Below are positions 50,120 through 60,008 of a stretch of DNA of 64,000 bases, piece by piece. The notes under the pieces are model-generated. The model had not been told where the DNA came from. It searched no databases and worked only from the letters and a program-made list of their open reading frames with translations. Position 1 is the first letter of the stretch; each line of letters begins with the position of its first letter. Position numbers and translations under genes: made by a program. The stretch lies in the NCBI RefSeq assembly GCF_027460265.1, contig NZ_JAPZBC010000001.1, positions 3,557,001-3,621,000 on the forward strand, given 5' to 3'. This DNA is from Streptomyces sp. WMMC940 (GTDB lineage: Bacteria; Actinomycetota; Actinomycetes; Streptomycetales; Streptomycetaceae).

Positions 50120-52105
50120 TTACGCCCGCCGACCGCTCCGCCGGTCGAGCTGGGTCACCACGCCGGCGTGGAAGCGGTCGACGGCCCGGTCGACGCTGCG
50201 GATGAACCCGGATTCCGCGTTGCCGCGGGTGTTGCCCATGCTCTTGAACAGCGAGAGCCGGAAGCCGGTGATCTGCGCGTCGTCCCGGGGGAGGATGTCG
50301 CCCGGCTCCGGACGCAGGCGTTCCAGGGTGCCGCGCGGGCCTCCCGCCGATCCGTCGGTCAGCGTCTCGACATGGAGGTCGGCGGGGGCCTCGGCCAACT
50401 GCCGCACGAGCCGCTTCGCCCATGTCAGTGGGTACCCCTGCTCGGGCGCCGGGATCTCGATGGACGTACGGAGTTTCCCGGTCCGCAGATCAGCGGTGAT
50501 CGCCATGATGCCGGGAGTCCCCTCGATGCGCAGTTCGGCGGTGAGCCGTCCCTCCGTGCAGAGGTCGTCCGCGAGCCCCGCACGGCGGAAATCGGGGTCG
50601 GTGCCGCGCTTCGCGCGCTGCACGGGCAGGACCTTCTGGCCGAGTTCACCGCCGAGCCGGAGACAGACCTGCCGTATCAGCCTCTCCCAGTTCTCGACGA
50701 CCTCCACGGCGCGCCGGTCGCCCTGGCACAGGGTCTCCTCGTCGATGCCCCGTCGTACGGGGACCCAGGCGGGCCCCATGTTCTGGAAGCCGTGGCAACC
50801 GGAGTTCTCGTGCTGGAGGTAGTGCAGCAGCTCCTGAAGGAGCCAGGCGTGGGCGGCGTTGCCCACGCCCTCGTGCCGGATCAGCATCTGCGCCTGGTGG
50901 GCGACCTCGGCCCAGGAGAGGTGCCACAGCGCGACCTTGTTCCTGCGACGCCCGTCGATCTTCACGTCGACGAGTGGCCGGCCCTCCAGGGCCACGTCGT
51001 TCGTGAGCGTGATCACGGCCTCGTAGCCGCGACGTGCGGCGATGTCGACGTAGTCCTGGACCTGGTCCGGCTTCAGGGCGTTGCCGTTGGTCTTCGTCTC
51101 GATGAGCGCCGTCCACAGCTTGCCCGCACGTTCCATCCGGATCACCCCGTCCGGCCTCCGGGGTGTGTCGCCGTGCGGCAGTGAGACCTCCGTGAACGTC
51201 TCCGCCCGCCCGGCGGGTGCGCCGAAGCCGGCCGTGAGCCGCCGGCCGAACTCCGGAACCTGGGACATCACCGACAACAGGACGGAGGTGGCGCGCATTT
51301 CGCGCTCACGGTCGCTCTTCAGCACGGAAACGGGGAACAGACGAGCGGTCCTCCAGGAGTCGTTCTCGGCGAGGGACTTCCTCGCCGCCTTCGGCAGGGT
51401 GACCTTCTTCCTGACCGTGCGGGTCCGGTGTCCGGAGGGCTTGCCGGCGGTGGTCTCCCGGGCCGGCTGCCCGGTCCGGGGCAGCGCCGTCTCCGGCGCG
51501 GGCTCCTGCGCGGTGGGCGCCGACGCGGCCTCCGTGGCGTCGTCCCGCCCGTCGTCCGTGTCGTCCTCGATCGCGATCCCGAAGTCGGTGGCGAGCCCGG
51601 CCAGTCCGGAGGCGTACCCCTGACCGACGGCACGGAACTTCCAGCTCTCGCCGCGCCGGTAGAGCTCCCCGAAGATGAGCGCGCTCACGTCGCCGGCGTC
51701 CGGGACGGCATAGCTCAGCAGCCGTTCGCCGGTGCGGTCGGCGAGGGTGAGCCGGAGCCCGTCGAGCTCGCTGAACCGGGCGCCCTCGTAGCGGCTCGCA
51801 GTCACCACGATCCGGTCGACGTCCGCGGGGATCGCGGCCAGATCGAGGGTGATGCGGTCCTCGTCGCCCTCCTCCGCCGGGATCTTGCCCAGTAGCTGGA
51901 CGGAACCGTCCGCGGCCGTGGGGTTGTTGTAGAAGAAGAAGTCCGCGTCGCTGCGGACCTTGCCGTCCGCCCCGAGCAGCAGCACCGACACGTCGGCGTC
52001 ACCGTCACCGGCCGGGCTGCTCCATCTCAGGCTGACGATGACCGCCTGGGCCTCGTCGCCGAGAGCAGCCAGATCGATGTTGGCTCCGCTGACCATCTCA
52101 CGCAT
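50120..52105 (-). CDS. TerD domain fused to a putative PD-(D/E)XK nuclease-like region
   Basis: The product is about 661 residues. Residues 1-190 are a TerD domain, the calcium-binding fold of tellurite/stress proteins: GANIDLAALGDEAQAVIVSLRW, DADVSVLLLGADGKVRSDADFFFYNNPTAADGSVQLLG, VDRIVVTASRYEGARFSELDGLRLTLAD. A Pro/Glu-rich linker follows. Residues 260-400 resemble a restriction-type fold with PDGVIRMERAGKLWTALIET then KTN (D..ExK pattern). The last 260 residues carry no domain I recognise. The ATG at 52105 follows CAGGGGGGCC. Such TerD-nuclease fusions are known from comparative work on Ter systems and suggest stress- or phage-related roles. Confidence 0.82.
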   Translation of the reverse strand: MREMVSGANIDLAALGDEAQAVIVSLRWSSPAGDGDADVSVLLLGADGKVRSDADFFFYNNPTAADGSVQLLGKIPAEEGDEDRITLDLAAIPADVDRIVVTASRYEGARFSELDGLRLTLADRTGERLLSYAVPDAGDVSALIFGELYRRGESWKFRAVGQGYASGLAGLATDFGIAIEDDTDDGRDDATEAASAPTAQEPAPETALPRTGQPARETTAGKPSGHRTRTVRKKVTLPKAARKSLAENDSWRTARLFPVSVLKSDREREMRATSVLLSVMSQVPEFGRRLTAGFGAPAGRAETFTEVSLPHGDTPRRPDGVIRMERAGKLWTALIETKTNGNALKPDQVQDYVDIAARRGYEAVITLTNDVALEGRPLVDVKIDGRRRNKVALWHLSWAEVAHQAQMLIRHEGVGNAAHAWLLQELLHYLQHENSGCHGFQNMGPAWVPVRRGIDEETLCQGDRRAVEVVENWERLIRQVCLRLGGELGQKVLPVQRAKRGTDPDFRRAGLADDLCTEGRLTAELRIEGTPGIMAITADLRTGKLRTSIEIPAPEQGYPLTWAKRLVRQLAEAPADLHVETLTDGSAGGPRGTLERLRPEPGDILPRDDAQITGFRLSLFKSMGNTRGNAESGFIRSVDRAVDRFHAGVVTQLDRRSGRRA

Positions 52106-52240
52106 GAGGCCCCCCTGATGCACGCTGCTTCCGGCTCACCGGGCAGCCCGAAAGACACGCGGGGTGACCCACCTCACACCCCGGCACGTGAGTGAACCCT
52201 AGCGCTCCGTACAGGGAATTCGGGGTGTCCCAGACAAAAA

Positions 52241-52315
52241 CGGAAGCACTCCGGCCGTCGCCGGTCCGGTCCGGACATCGCCGGGCGGTGGCCGGGTACG
52301 GCCGGAGTGCTTCCG
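52241..52315 (-). terminator. long-loop hairpin terminator after cobN
   Basis: CGGAAGCACTCCGGCCGT (52241-52258) pairs with ACGGCCGGAGTGCTTCCG (52298-52315): 18 bp, perfect, 39-nt loop. Confidence 0.8.
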
Positions 52316-52329
52316 CGGTGGGGCCCCGG

Positions 52330-55300
52330 TCAGCCGTCGCCCTCCAGGTCGCCCTCCGTCTCGAGGAAGACCTGGCGCAGGGCGTCGACGACCACCGGGT
52401 CGGGCTTCTCCCACATACCGCGGGACTCCGCCTCCAGCAGTCGTTCCGCGATGCCGTGGAGGGCCCAGGGGTTGGCCTGCTGGAGGAACTCGCGGTTCTC
52501 CGGGTCCAGGACGTACGCCTGGGCGAGCTTGTCGTACATCCAGTCGGCGACCACGCCCGTCGTGGCGTCGTAGCCGAACAAGTAGTCCACTGTGGCGGCG
52601 AGTTCGAAGGCGCCCTTGTAGCCGTGGCGGCGCATCGCCTCGATCCACCTGGGATTGACCACGCGGGCCCGGAAGACGCGGGAGGTCTCCTCGACGAGGG
52701 TGCGGGTGCGGACCGTCTCCGGGCGGGTGGAGTCGCCGATGTACGCCTCCGGCGCGGTGCCGCGCAAGGCGCGCACGGTGGCGACCATGCCGCCGTGGTA
52801 CTGGAAGTAGTCGTCGGAGTCGGCGATGTCGTGCTCACGGGTGTCGGTGTTCTTCGCCGCGACCGCGATCCGCTTGTACGCCGTCTCCATCTCCTCCCGC
52901 GCCGCCCGGCCTTCGAGGCCGCGGCCGTAGGCGTAGCCACCCCACACCGTGTAGACCTCGGCGAGGTCGGCGTCGGTGCGCCAGTCGCGGGAGTCGATCA
53001 GCTGCAGCAGTCCGGCGCCGTACGTGCCCGGGCGGGAGCCGAAGATACGGGTGGTGGCGCGCCGTTCGTCACCGTGCTCGGCGAGGTCGGCCTGGGCGTG
53101 GGCGCGTACGAAGTTGTCGTCGGCGGGCTCGTCGAGCGAGGCGGCCAGCCGGACCGCGTCGTCGAGGAGGCCGATCACGTGCGGGAACGCGTCGCGGAAG
53201 AAGCCCGAGATGCGCAGGGTGACGTCGATGCGGGGGCGACCGAGCTCGGCGAGCGGGACCGGTTCGAGGCCGTTGACGCGGCGGGAGGCGTCGTCCCAGA
53301 CGGGGCGGACGCCGAGCAGCGCCAGCGCCTCGGCCACGTCGTCGCCGGCGGTGCGCATCGCGCTCGTGCCCCACAGGGACAGTCCGACGGACGTCGGCCA
53401 GGAGCCGTTGTCCGTGCGGTAGCGCTCCAGGAGGGATTCGGCGAGGGCCTGACCGGTCTCCCAGGCGAGGCGGGAGGGCACGGCCTTGGGGTCGACGGAG
53501 TAGAAGTTCCGGCCCGTCGGTAGGACGTTGACCAGGCCGCGCAGCGGCGAGCCGGACGGTCCGGCCGGGACGAAGCCGCCGTTCAGCGCGTGGACGGCGT
53601 GGTCGAGTTCGTCGGTGGTGGCGGCGAGGCGCGGGACGACCTCCCGGGCGGCGAAGTCGAGGATGTCGGCGACGGCCCCGCCGTGGCCCTCGGCCACGGC
53701 GGCGACGGCGGCCGGGTCCCAGCCGGCGTCCTCCATCGCCTCGACCAGGGCGCGGGCCCTGGCCTCGGCCTCGTCGGCGGTGGTCCGGGTCGCGGCGGAC
53801 TCGTCGAGGCCGAGCGCCTCGCGCAGTCCGGGCAGGGCGGTCGTGCCGCCCCAGATCTGCCGGGCACGCAGGATCGACAGGACGAGGTTGACCCGCTCGG
53901 GGCCGGTGGGCGCGCTGCCGAGGACGTGCAGTCCGTCGCGGATCTGGGCGTCCTTGACCTCGCAGAGCCAGCCGTCGACGTGCAGCAGGAAGTCGTCGAA
54001 GCCGTCGTCGTCGGGGCGGTCCTGCATCCCGAGGTCGTGGTCGAGCTTCGCCGCTTGGATCAGGGTCCAGATCTGGGCGCGGATCGCGGGCAGCTTCGCC
54101 GGGTCCATGGCGGAGATCTGGGCGTACTCGTCGAGCAGTTGCTCCAGGCGCGCGATGTCGCCGTAGGAGTCGGCGCGGGCCATCGGCGGGACGAGGTGGT
54201 CGACGAGGGTGGCGTGGACGCGGCGCTTGGCCTGGGTGCCTTCTCCCGGGTCGTTGACCAGGAACGGGTACACCAGCGGCAGGTCGCCGAGCGCGGCGTC
54301 GGGCGCGCAGGCCGCGGACAGCCCGGCGTTCTTGCCGGGCAGCCACTCCAGGTTGCCGTGCTTGCCGAGGTGGACCATCGCGTCCGCGCCGAACCCTCCC
54401 CCAGAGCCTTCGGCCTGGGAGGCACCCCCATTCGACTGCGGGGACGCGATCCAGCGGTAGGCGGCGAGGTAGTGGTGCGAGGGCGGCAGATCGGGGTCGT
54501 GGTAGATCGCGATCGGGTTCTCGCCGAATCCGCGTGGCGGCTGGATGACGATCAGCAGGTTGCCGCGGCGCAGGGCGGCCAGGACGATGTCGCCCTCCGG
54601 GTTGCGGGAGCGGTCCAGGAACATCTCGCCGGGCGCCGGGCCCCAGTGCTCCTCGACGTGCTCGCGCAGTTCCTGCGGCAGGGTCGCGTACCAGCGCTTG
54701 TAGTCGGCGGCCGGGATGCGGACCGGGTTCCGGGCGAGCTGCTCCTCCGTGAGCCAGTCCTGGTCGTGGCCGCCGGCCTCGATGAGCGCGCGGATCAGTT
54801 CGTCGCCGTCGCCGGACGCCAGGCCGGGGATCTCCTCGGTACCGAAGTCGTAGCCCTCGTCGCGGAGCCGGCGCAGCAGCGCCACGGCGGAGGCCGGGGT
54901 GTCGAGGCCGACGGCGTTGCCGATGCGGGAGTGCTTCGTCGGGTACGCGGAGAGGACGAGCGCGAGGCGCTTCTCGGCGTTGGGGATGTGCCGCAGCCGG
55001 GCGTGGCGCACGGCGATGCCCGCGACGCGGGCGGCGCGCTCGGGGTCGGCGACGTACGCCGGGAGGCCGTCCTCGTCGATCTCCTTGAACGAGAACGGCA
55101 CGGTGATGAGGCGACCGTCGAACTCGGGGACGGCGACCTGGCCAGCGGCGTCCAGCGGGGACAGCCCTTCGTCGCTCTCCTCCCAGGCGCTGCGCGGCCC
55201 GGTCAGGCACAGGGCCTGCAGCACGGGCACGTCGAGCGAGGCGAGCGCGCCCGCGTCCCACGCCTCGTCGTTCCCTCCGGCCTGGGCCTCGGCGGGTCGG

Positions 55301-55968
55301 GTGCCGCCGGCGGCGAGGACGGTGGTGACGACGGCGTCGGCGTCGCGGAGCCGTTCCAGCAGCTCCGGCTCGGGGGCGCGCAGCGAGGCGACGTAGAGCG
55401 GGAGGGCCCGGCCGCCGGCGTCCTCGACGGCGTCGCACAGGGCGCCGACGAAGGCGGTGTTGCCGCTCATGTGGTGGGCCCGGTAGTAGAGCACGGCGAC
55501 GACCGGGCCGCTGTCGCGACGCGGGGTGCGCTCCAGCTCGCCCCACGTGGGGGCGGGCGCGGGCGGTGCGAAGCCGTGGCCGGTGAGCAGGACGGTGTCC
55601 GACAGGAACCGGGCGAGCTGCTCCAGGTTGTCCGGGCCGCCGTGGGCGAGGTAGGCGTGGGCCTCGGCCGCGATGCCGATGGGGACGGTGGACGTCTCCA
55701 TCAGCTGGGCGTCCGGGGCCTGTTCGCCGGTGAGGACGACCACCGGCCGGCCCTGCGCCGACAGCGCGTCGAGGCCCTCCTGCCAGGCGCGGACACCGCC
55801 GAGGAGGCGCACGACGACCAGATCGATGCCGTCGAGGAGCTCGGGGAGCCGGTCGAGTGGGAGGCGGGAGGGGTTCCCGAAGCGGTACCGGACCGGGCCC
55901 TCGGCGGCGCGGGCGCTGAGCAGGTCGGTGTCGGAGGTCGACAGCAGCAGGATCGTCGCGTGCGTCAT
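52330..55968 (-). CDS. cobN: CobN, cobaltochelatase large subunit
   Basis: The 1212-residue subunit is the large chelatase part that inserts cobalt into hydrogenobyrinic a,c-diamide in the aerobic cobalamin route. Blocks of the CobN/magnesium chelatase ChlH family are visible: VVAVLYYRAHHMSGNTAFVGAL, ALVLSAYPTKHSRIGNAVGLDTP, MVHLGKHGNLEWLPGK and DSDDYFQYHGGMVATVRAL. Residues around 520 carry an in-frame insertion that encodes part of a dispersed GC-rich repeat (separate entry). The ATG at 55968 lies under a B12 riboswitch. CobS/CobT partners are not in the window. Confidence 0.95.
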   Translation of the reverse strand: MTHATILLLSTSDTDLLSARAAEGPVRYRFGNPSRLPLDRLPELLDGIDLVVVRLLGGVRAWQEGLDALSAQGRPVVVLTGEQAPDAQLMETSTVPIGIAAEAHAYLAHGGPDNLEQLARFLSDTVLLTGHGFAPPAPAPTWGELERTPRRDSGPVVAVLYYRAHHMSGNTAFVGALCDAVEDAGGRALPLYVASLRAPEPELLERLRDADAVVTTVLAAGGTRPAEAQAGGNDEAWDAGALASLDVPVLQALCLTGPRSAWEESDEGLSPLDAAGQVAVPEFDGRLITVPFSFKEIDEDGLPAYVADPERAARVAGIAVRHARLRHIPNAEKRLALVLSAYPTKHSRIGNAVGLDTPASAVALLRRLRDEGYDFGTEEIPGLASGDGDELIRALIEAGGHDQDWLTEEQLARNPVRIPAADYKRWYATLPQELREHVEEHWGPAPGEMFLDRSRNPEGDIVLAALRRGNLLIVIQPPRGFGENPIAIYHDPDLPPSHHYLAAYRWIASPQSNGGASQAEGSGGGFGADAMVHLGKHGNLEWLPGKNAGLSAACAPDAALGDLPLVYPFLVNDPGEGTQAKRRVHATLVDHLVPPMARADSYGDIARLEQLLDEYAQISAMDPAKLPAIRAQIWTLIQAAKLDHDLGMQDRPDDDGFDDFLLHVDGWLCEVKDAQIRDGLHVLGSAPTGPERVNLVLSILRARQIWGGTTALPGLREALGLDESAATRTTADEAEARARALVEAMEDAGWDPAAVAAVAEGHGGAVADILDFAAREVVPRLAATTDELDHAVHALNGGFVPAGPSGSPLRGLVNVLPTGRNFYSVDPKAVPSRLAWETGQALAESLLERYRTDNGSWPTSVGLSLWGTSAMRTAGDDVAEALALLGVRPVWDDASRRVNGLEPVPLAELGRPRIDVTLRISGFFRDAFPHVIGLLDDAVRLAASLDEPADDNFVRAHAQADLAEHGDERRATTRIFGSRPGTYGAGLLQLIDSRDWRTDADLAEVYTVWGGYAYGRGLEGRAAREEMETAYKRIAVAAKNTDTREHDIADSDDYFQYHGGMVATVRALRGTAPEAYIGDSTRPETVRTRTLVEETSRVFRARVVNPRWIEAMRRHGYKGAFELAATVDYLFGYDATTGVVADWMYDKLAQAYVLDPENREFLQQANPWALHGIAERLLEAESRGMWEKPDPVVVDALRQVFLETEGDLEGDG
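54396..54441. repeat. dispersed repeat inserted in frame within cobN
   Basis: CCTCCCCCAGAGCCTTCGGC.. continues CTGGGAGGCACCCCCATTCG, with a stem CCCAG..CTGGG. I recognise this as the type of small palindromic repeat scattered between genes in many streptomycetes. Here it lies inside the CobN reading frame and encodes the odd stretch SNGGASQAEGSGGG before GFGADAMVHLG. Confidence 0.7.
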
Positions 55969-56004
55969 CGCGTGCGCAGGCCTTCCTCGGGGTTTCCGCG
56001 CCCC

Positions 56005-56142
56005 GGGTGGTCGTGGTCGGCGGGAGTTCCTGACTCACCGGACCCCGTCGCCGGGACCCGGTTCACAGTGGCGGGACCGCGCCGGATTCCCACCGGGCTT
56101 CCTCCCTAGGGCCCTGGGACCCTGTGCCGTTCTGCATAGTAG
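56005..56142 (-). ncRNA. cobalamin (B12) riboswitch controlling cobN
   Basis: On the reverse strand: GGGAGGAAGCCCGGTGGGAA, then TCCGGCGCGGTCCCGCCACT followed by GTGAACCGGG. This has the AGCCCGGTG..AATCCGG..CGCGGTCCCGCCACTGT core of the AdoCbl riboswitch (B12 box GCCACTGT) and a later GAGTCAGGAACTC. It lies 37-174 nt before the cobN ATG. Binding of adenosylcobalamin should shut off cobN, saving cobalt insertion when the vitamin is plentiful. Confidence 0.9.
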
Positions 56143-56187
56143 AGGCTGCGGCCCGCCGGCAGGGCGGCCACCTGGAAGGACGTGGGT

Positions 56188-57516
56188 ATGCTCGCCGCCA
56201 TGCCGCCCACACCCACAACACCCCCGGACCGGGGCGAACCCCGCATACGGGACCGGAGTGACGCCTGCCCGGGCGCGCTGCGGCTGCATGCGGCGGACGA
56301 CGGGCGGCTGGCCCGACTCCGCCTTCCCGGCGGTTTGCTGACCGAGCATCAGCTGCGTGTGCTGGCCACCGCGGCCGAGCGACTGGGCGACGGGGCTCTG
56401 AGCGTCACCTCCCGGGGGAACGCCGAGCTGCGCGGCCTGGCGGACGGCTGCGGGGCGGAACTGGCGGAACTGCTGCGTGACGCCGGGCTGCTGCCCGCCG
56501 AGGCCCATGAGCGGGTGCGCAACGTCGTGGCCTCGCCGCTGGCCGGACTGGACGGACTCGGCAGCGCCGACGTGCAGTTGTGGGCCCGGGAGCTGGACGC
56601 CCTGCTGTGCGCGAGCGACCGGGCGGCGAGGCTCTCGGGCCGGTTCCTGTTCGCCCTGGACGACGGCCGGGGCGATGTCGCCGGACTCGGCGCGGATGTG
56701 ACGTTGCTCGCAGGGACGGACGGGCGCGCGGTGCTGCGGGTCGGGCGCCACGCCTTCCGTGTACGTGCCACCGACGCCGCACGCGCGGCGCTCGCCGCGG
56801 CGGAGGCGTTCCTGACCGCGGCCGCCGGGGCGGGCACGGGCGCGTGGCGCGTGCGGGAGCTGCCGGAGGGGCAGGACATCGACGTGGACGGGTGGCTGGT
56901 GCGAGCGGGGGTGGCGGCGGAACCGCTCCCCCTCCTCACCGGAACGGAATGCTCCACCCCGGATCCGGCCCCGGGCCCGCCTGTGGATCGGCCCGAGGGG
57001 CCCGGCACCGGACCGCTGCCCGGTGTCGTGGAGGGACCGGACGGCTGGACCGTGTCCGTCGCCGCTCCACTCGGTCGGCTCACCGTCGCGCAACTGCGGC
57101 AGCTGCTGCCGGCGCCCGCGGACGAGGTGCGGCTGACCCCGTGGCGCGGGGTCGTCGTGCCGGGGTTCGCGGACCGCGGCACGGCGCGGGCGCGGCTCGA
57201 CACCCTCGGGCGGGCGGGTCTCGTCACCGGCACCGACTCGCCCTGGTGGGGGGTGGGCGCGTGCACCGGCCGGCCCGGATGCGCCAAGTCCCTGGCCGAC
57301 GTGCGGGCCGACGTGACCCCCGGCCGGGGCGGCCTGCCCGTGTACTGGTCGGGCTGCGAGCGGCGCTGCGGCCGTCCGCAGGGGGAGTACGTGGACGTCG
57401 TGGCCACCGGGGACGGCGCGTACCGGGTGACCGCGCACGGCACTTCCGTACCCGTGCCGTCCCGCGCCGAGCTCGAAGGCACCATCGCCACAGCCCGAAC
57501 CCGTACGACGAAATGA
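56188..57516 (+). CDS. cobG: CobG, precorrin-3B synthase
   Basis: The product is about 442 residues, from the nitrite/sulfite reductase fold. The Fe4S4/sirohaem-type Cys set is at the end: [38 protein letters not shown]. CobG uses oxygen to make precorrin-3B, the first oxygen-dependent step of the aerobic route. The ATG at 56188 has GGAAGGA 7 nt upstream; GTG 56182 is too close to it. It is divergent from cobN and coupled to cobH by an ATGA overlap. Confidence 0.88.
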   Translation: MLAAMPPTPTTPPDRGEPRIRDRSDACPGALRLHAADDGRLARLRLPGGLLTEHQLRVLATAAERLGDGALSVTSRGNAELRGLADGCGAELAELLRDAGLLPAEAHERVRNVVASPLAGLDGLGSADVQLWARELDALLCASDRAARLSGRFLFALDDGRGDVAGLGADVTLLAGTDGRAVLRVGRHAFRVRATDAARAALAAAEAFLTAAAGAGTGAWRVRELPEGQDIDVDGWLVRAGVAAEPLPLLTGTECSTPDPAPGPPVDRPEGPGTGPLPGVVEGPDGWTVSVAAPLGRLTVAQLRQLLPAPADEVRLTPWRGVVVPGFADRGTARARLDTLGRAGLVTGTDSPWWGVGACTGRPGCAKSLADVRADVTPGRGGLPVYWSGCERRCGRPQGEYVDVVATGDGAYRVTAHGTSVPVPSRAELEGTIATARTRTTK

Positions 57517-58154
57517 GCGACAAGACCGTGTTCGACTACGAGAAGGACGGCGCGGAGATCTACCGCCAGTCCTTTGCCACGATCCGCGCAGAGGCCGCGC
57601 TCGACGCGCTCCCGGCCGACGTCGGCCAGGTCGCGGTGCGGATGATCCACGCCTGCGGCATGGTCGACCTCGTCCGCGACCTCGCGTACTCGCCCGGGGT
57701 GGTGGCCCGGGCCCGAGAGGCGCTGCGCTCAGGGGCCCCGATCCTGTGCGACGCGCAGATGGTCGCCAGCGGCGTCACCCGCAAGCGGCTGCCCGCGGGC
57801 AACGAGGTGATCTGCACGCTGTCCGAGCCGTCCGTGCCGGAACTGGCCGCACGGCTCGGCACGACCCGCAGCGCCGCCGCGCTCGAACTGTGGCGGGACC
57901 GCCTCGAAGGCTCCGTGGTCGCCGTCGGCAACGCCCCCACCGCGCTCTTCCGGCTGCTGGAGATGATCGACGAGGGAGCGCCCCGCCCGGCCGCCGTCAT
58001 CGGCGTGCCGGTGGGCTTCATAGGCGCGGCCGAGTCCAAGGACGCCCTCGCCGCGCACGGGGGTGGTCCGGAGTACCTGGTGGTGCGCGGCCGGCGCGGC
58101 GGCAGCGCCATGGCCGCGGCCGCGATCAACGCGATGGCGAGTGAGGCGGAGTGA
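57513..58154 (+). CDS. cobH: CobH, precorrin-8X methylmutase
   Basis: The 213-residue enzyme shifts a methyl group from C11 to C12 to form hydrogenobyrinic acid. Conserved blocks: [32 protein letters not shown] (catalytic His in MIHACG), [35 protein letters not shown] and [19 protein letters not shown] overlaps the cobG stop; its stop overlaps the cobIJ start (GTGA). Confidence 0.95.
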   Translation: MSDKTVFDYEKDGAEIYRQSFATIRAEAALDALPADVGQVAVRMIHACGMVDLVRDLAYSPGVVARAREALRSGAPILCDAQMVASGVTRKRLPAGNEVICTLSEPSVPELAARLGTTRSAAALELWRDRLEGSVVAVGNAPTALFRLLEMIDEGAPRPAAVIGVPVGFIGAAESKDALAAHGGGPEYLVVRGRRGGSAMAAAAINAMASEAE

Positions 58155-59692
58155 GCACACAGCGGACCGGAAGGCTGTACGGCGTCGGGCTCGGCCCCGG
58201 GGACCCGTCGCTGATGACGCTCCGGGCGGCCCGGGTCGTCGCGGAGGCGGACGTCGTGGCGTACCACTGCGCCCGGCACGGCCGTTCCATCGCCCGCTCG
58301 ATCGTGGCGGAGCACCTGCGCCCCGACCACATCGAGGAGCGGCTGATGTACCCGATCACCGTCGAGACCACCGACCACCCCGGCGGCTACCGGGGGGCGC
58401 TCGACGACTTCTACGAGGAGGCCGCGGCCACGCTCGCGGCGCATCTCGACGCCGGGCGGACGGTGGCCGTGCTCGCGGAGGGCGATCCGCTCTTCTACGG
58501 CTCCTACCAGCACATGCACAAGCGGCTCGCCCATCGGTACCCGACCGAGGTGATCCCCGGCGTGACCTCGGTGAGCGCGGCGGCCGCGCGGCTCGGGGAG
58601 CCGCTGTGCGAGGCGGAGGAGGTGCTGACGATCGTCCCGGGCACACTGCCCGAGGAGGAGCTGGCGGCCCGTCTCGCCGCCACCGACTCGGCGGTGGTGA
58701 TGAAGCTCGGCCGGACCTTCCCCGCCGTGCGGCGGGCACTGGAGCGGGCGGGCCGGCTGGAGGACGCGCGCTACGTGGAGCGGGCCACGATGGCCGGCGA
58801 GCGCACGGAGCGGCTGGCGGAGGTGGACCCGGAGTCGGTGCCGTACTTCTCGGTGGCGGTGCTGCCGAGCCGGATCGACGAGGTGCGGCCGGAGGCGCGG
58901 CCCCGGGGCGAGGTCGTCGTCGTGGGCACCGGACCGGCCGGGCCGCTGTGGCTGACGCCCGAGACCCGCGGCGCGCTCGCCGCCGCCGACGACCTGGTCG
59001 GCTACACGACCTATCTGGACCGGGTGCCGGTGCGGGCGGGGCAGCGCCGCCACGGCTCGGACAACAAGGTGGAGTCCGAGCGGGCGGAGTTCGCCCTCGA
59101 CCTCGCCCGGCGCGGCCGCCGGGTGGCCGTGGTGTCGGGCGGCGACCCCGGGATCTTCGCCATGGCCACGGCCGTGCTGGAGGTCGCGGCGCAGGAGCCG
59201 TACGCGGACGTGCCCGTGCGCGTGCTGCCGGGCCTCACCGCGGCGAATGCCGCCGCGGCGCGCGCCGGGGCACCGTTGGGGCACGACTACGCCACCATCT
59301 CCCTCTCCGACCGGCTGAAGCCGTGGGAGGTCATCGCGGAGCGGCTGACGGTGGCGGCCCGTGCCGATCTCGTCCTGGCCCTCTACAACCCCGGTTCACG
59401 CAGCCGGACCTGGCAGGTCGCCAAGGCCCGTGAACTGCTGCTCGGCCACCGCGCTCCGGACACCCCGGTCGTCGTCGCGCGCGATGTGGGCGGTCCGGAG
59501 GAGAGCGTGCGGATCGTGCGGCTCGGCGAACTCGACCCGTCGGTGGTGGACATGAGGACCCTGCTGCTGGTCGGCTCGTCGCAGACCCGTACGGTGCGCC
59601 GCGGTTCGGGCGAGGAGATCGTCTGGACCCCGCGGACGTACCCGGATCCGGACACCGCACACGTACCCGTGGACGACTCGGCACTGGAGTGA
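58151..59692 (+). CDS. cobIJ: CobIJ fusion: precorrin-2 C20- and precorrin-3B C17-methyltransferase
   Basis: The 513-residue two-domain tetrapyrrole methylase. CobI half (1-250): [39 protein letters not shown] and [16 protein letters not shown]. CobJ half (255-513): [58 protein letters not shown] and LYNPGSRSR. Fused CobIJ is known in actinobacteria. GTG start in the cobH stop. It completes the cobG-H-IJ operon; together these cover C20 methylation, ring contraction preparation and methyl migration. Confidence 0.95.
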   Translation: MSTQRTGRLYGVGLGPGDPSLMTLRAARVVAEADVVAYHCARHGRSIARSIVAEHLRPDHIEERLMYPITVETTDHPGGYRGALDDFYEEAAATLAAHLDAGRTVAVLAEGDPLFYGSYQHMHKRLAHRYPTEVIPGVTSVSAAAARLGEPLCEAEEVLTIVPGTLPEEELAARLAATDSAVVMKLGRTFPAVRRALERAGRLEDARYVERATMAGERTERLAEVDPESVPYFSVAVLPSRIDEVRPEARPRGEVVVVGTGPAGPLWLTPETRGALAAADDLVGYTTYLDRVPVRAGQRRHGSDNKVESERAEFALDLARRGRRVAVVSGGDPGIFAMATAVLEVAAQEPYADVPVRVLPGLTAANAAAARAGAPLGHDYATISLSDRLKPWEVIAERLTVAARADLVLALYNPGSRSRTWQVAKARELLLGHRAPDTPVVVARDVGGPEESVRIVRLGELDPSVVDMRTLLLVGSSQTRTVRRGSGEEIVWTPRTYPDPDTAHVPVDDSALE

Positions 59693-60008
59693 GACCGCGC
59701 CGGGCGAGGTCCGGCGGGGGAACGGGATTCGAAGGCGGCGGAGGCTCGGGGCCGGTTCGGGTCCGGGCCCAGGTCCGGTACCGCCCGGTGCCGGTCCGCC
59801 GGTACCGCCCGGGTCCGCCGGTCCGGCGCGGTGCGGGTCCGCCCTTCCGGTACGGGTCCGCCGGTACGGCGCGGTCCGGTGCGGTCCGGTGCGGTGCGGG
59901 TCCGGTTCGACCGGGGGTGGGGCCGGGCGCGGGCGGCGTACCCGGACGGGGTGAGCGGGCTCCTTCGGCGTCGGTACCCCTGGAGTTCGCCGTCCGGGGC
60001 CCTTGGTG
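59693..60008. repeat. low-complexity GGTCCG/GGTACCGCC-rich spacer
   Basis: 316 nt between the converging cobIJ and cbiD genes. From about 59750 to 59925 the sequence is dense in GGTCCG, GGTGCGGTCCGGT and GGTACC units. No gene is visible. Confidence 0.6.

Noticed and set aside
53069..56038. 989-codon reverse frame overlapping cobN
   Set aside because: Shifted frame of cobN; Arg/Pro-rich translation, no domains.
59750..59925. array of GGTCCG/GGTACC repeats as an origin or binding-site cluster
   Set aside because: Irregular, low-complexity and placed between convergent genes; no dnaA boxes or partition-type motifs seen.
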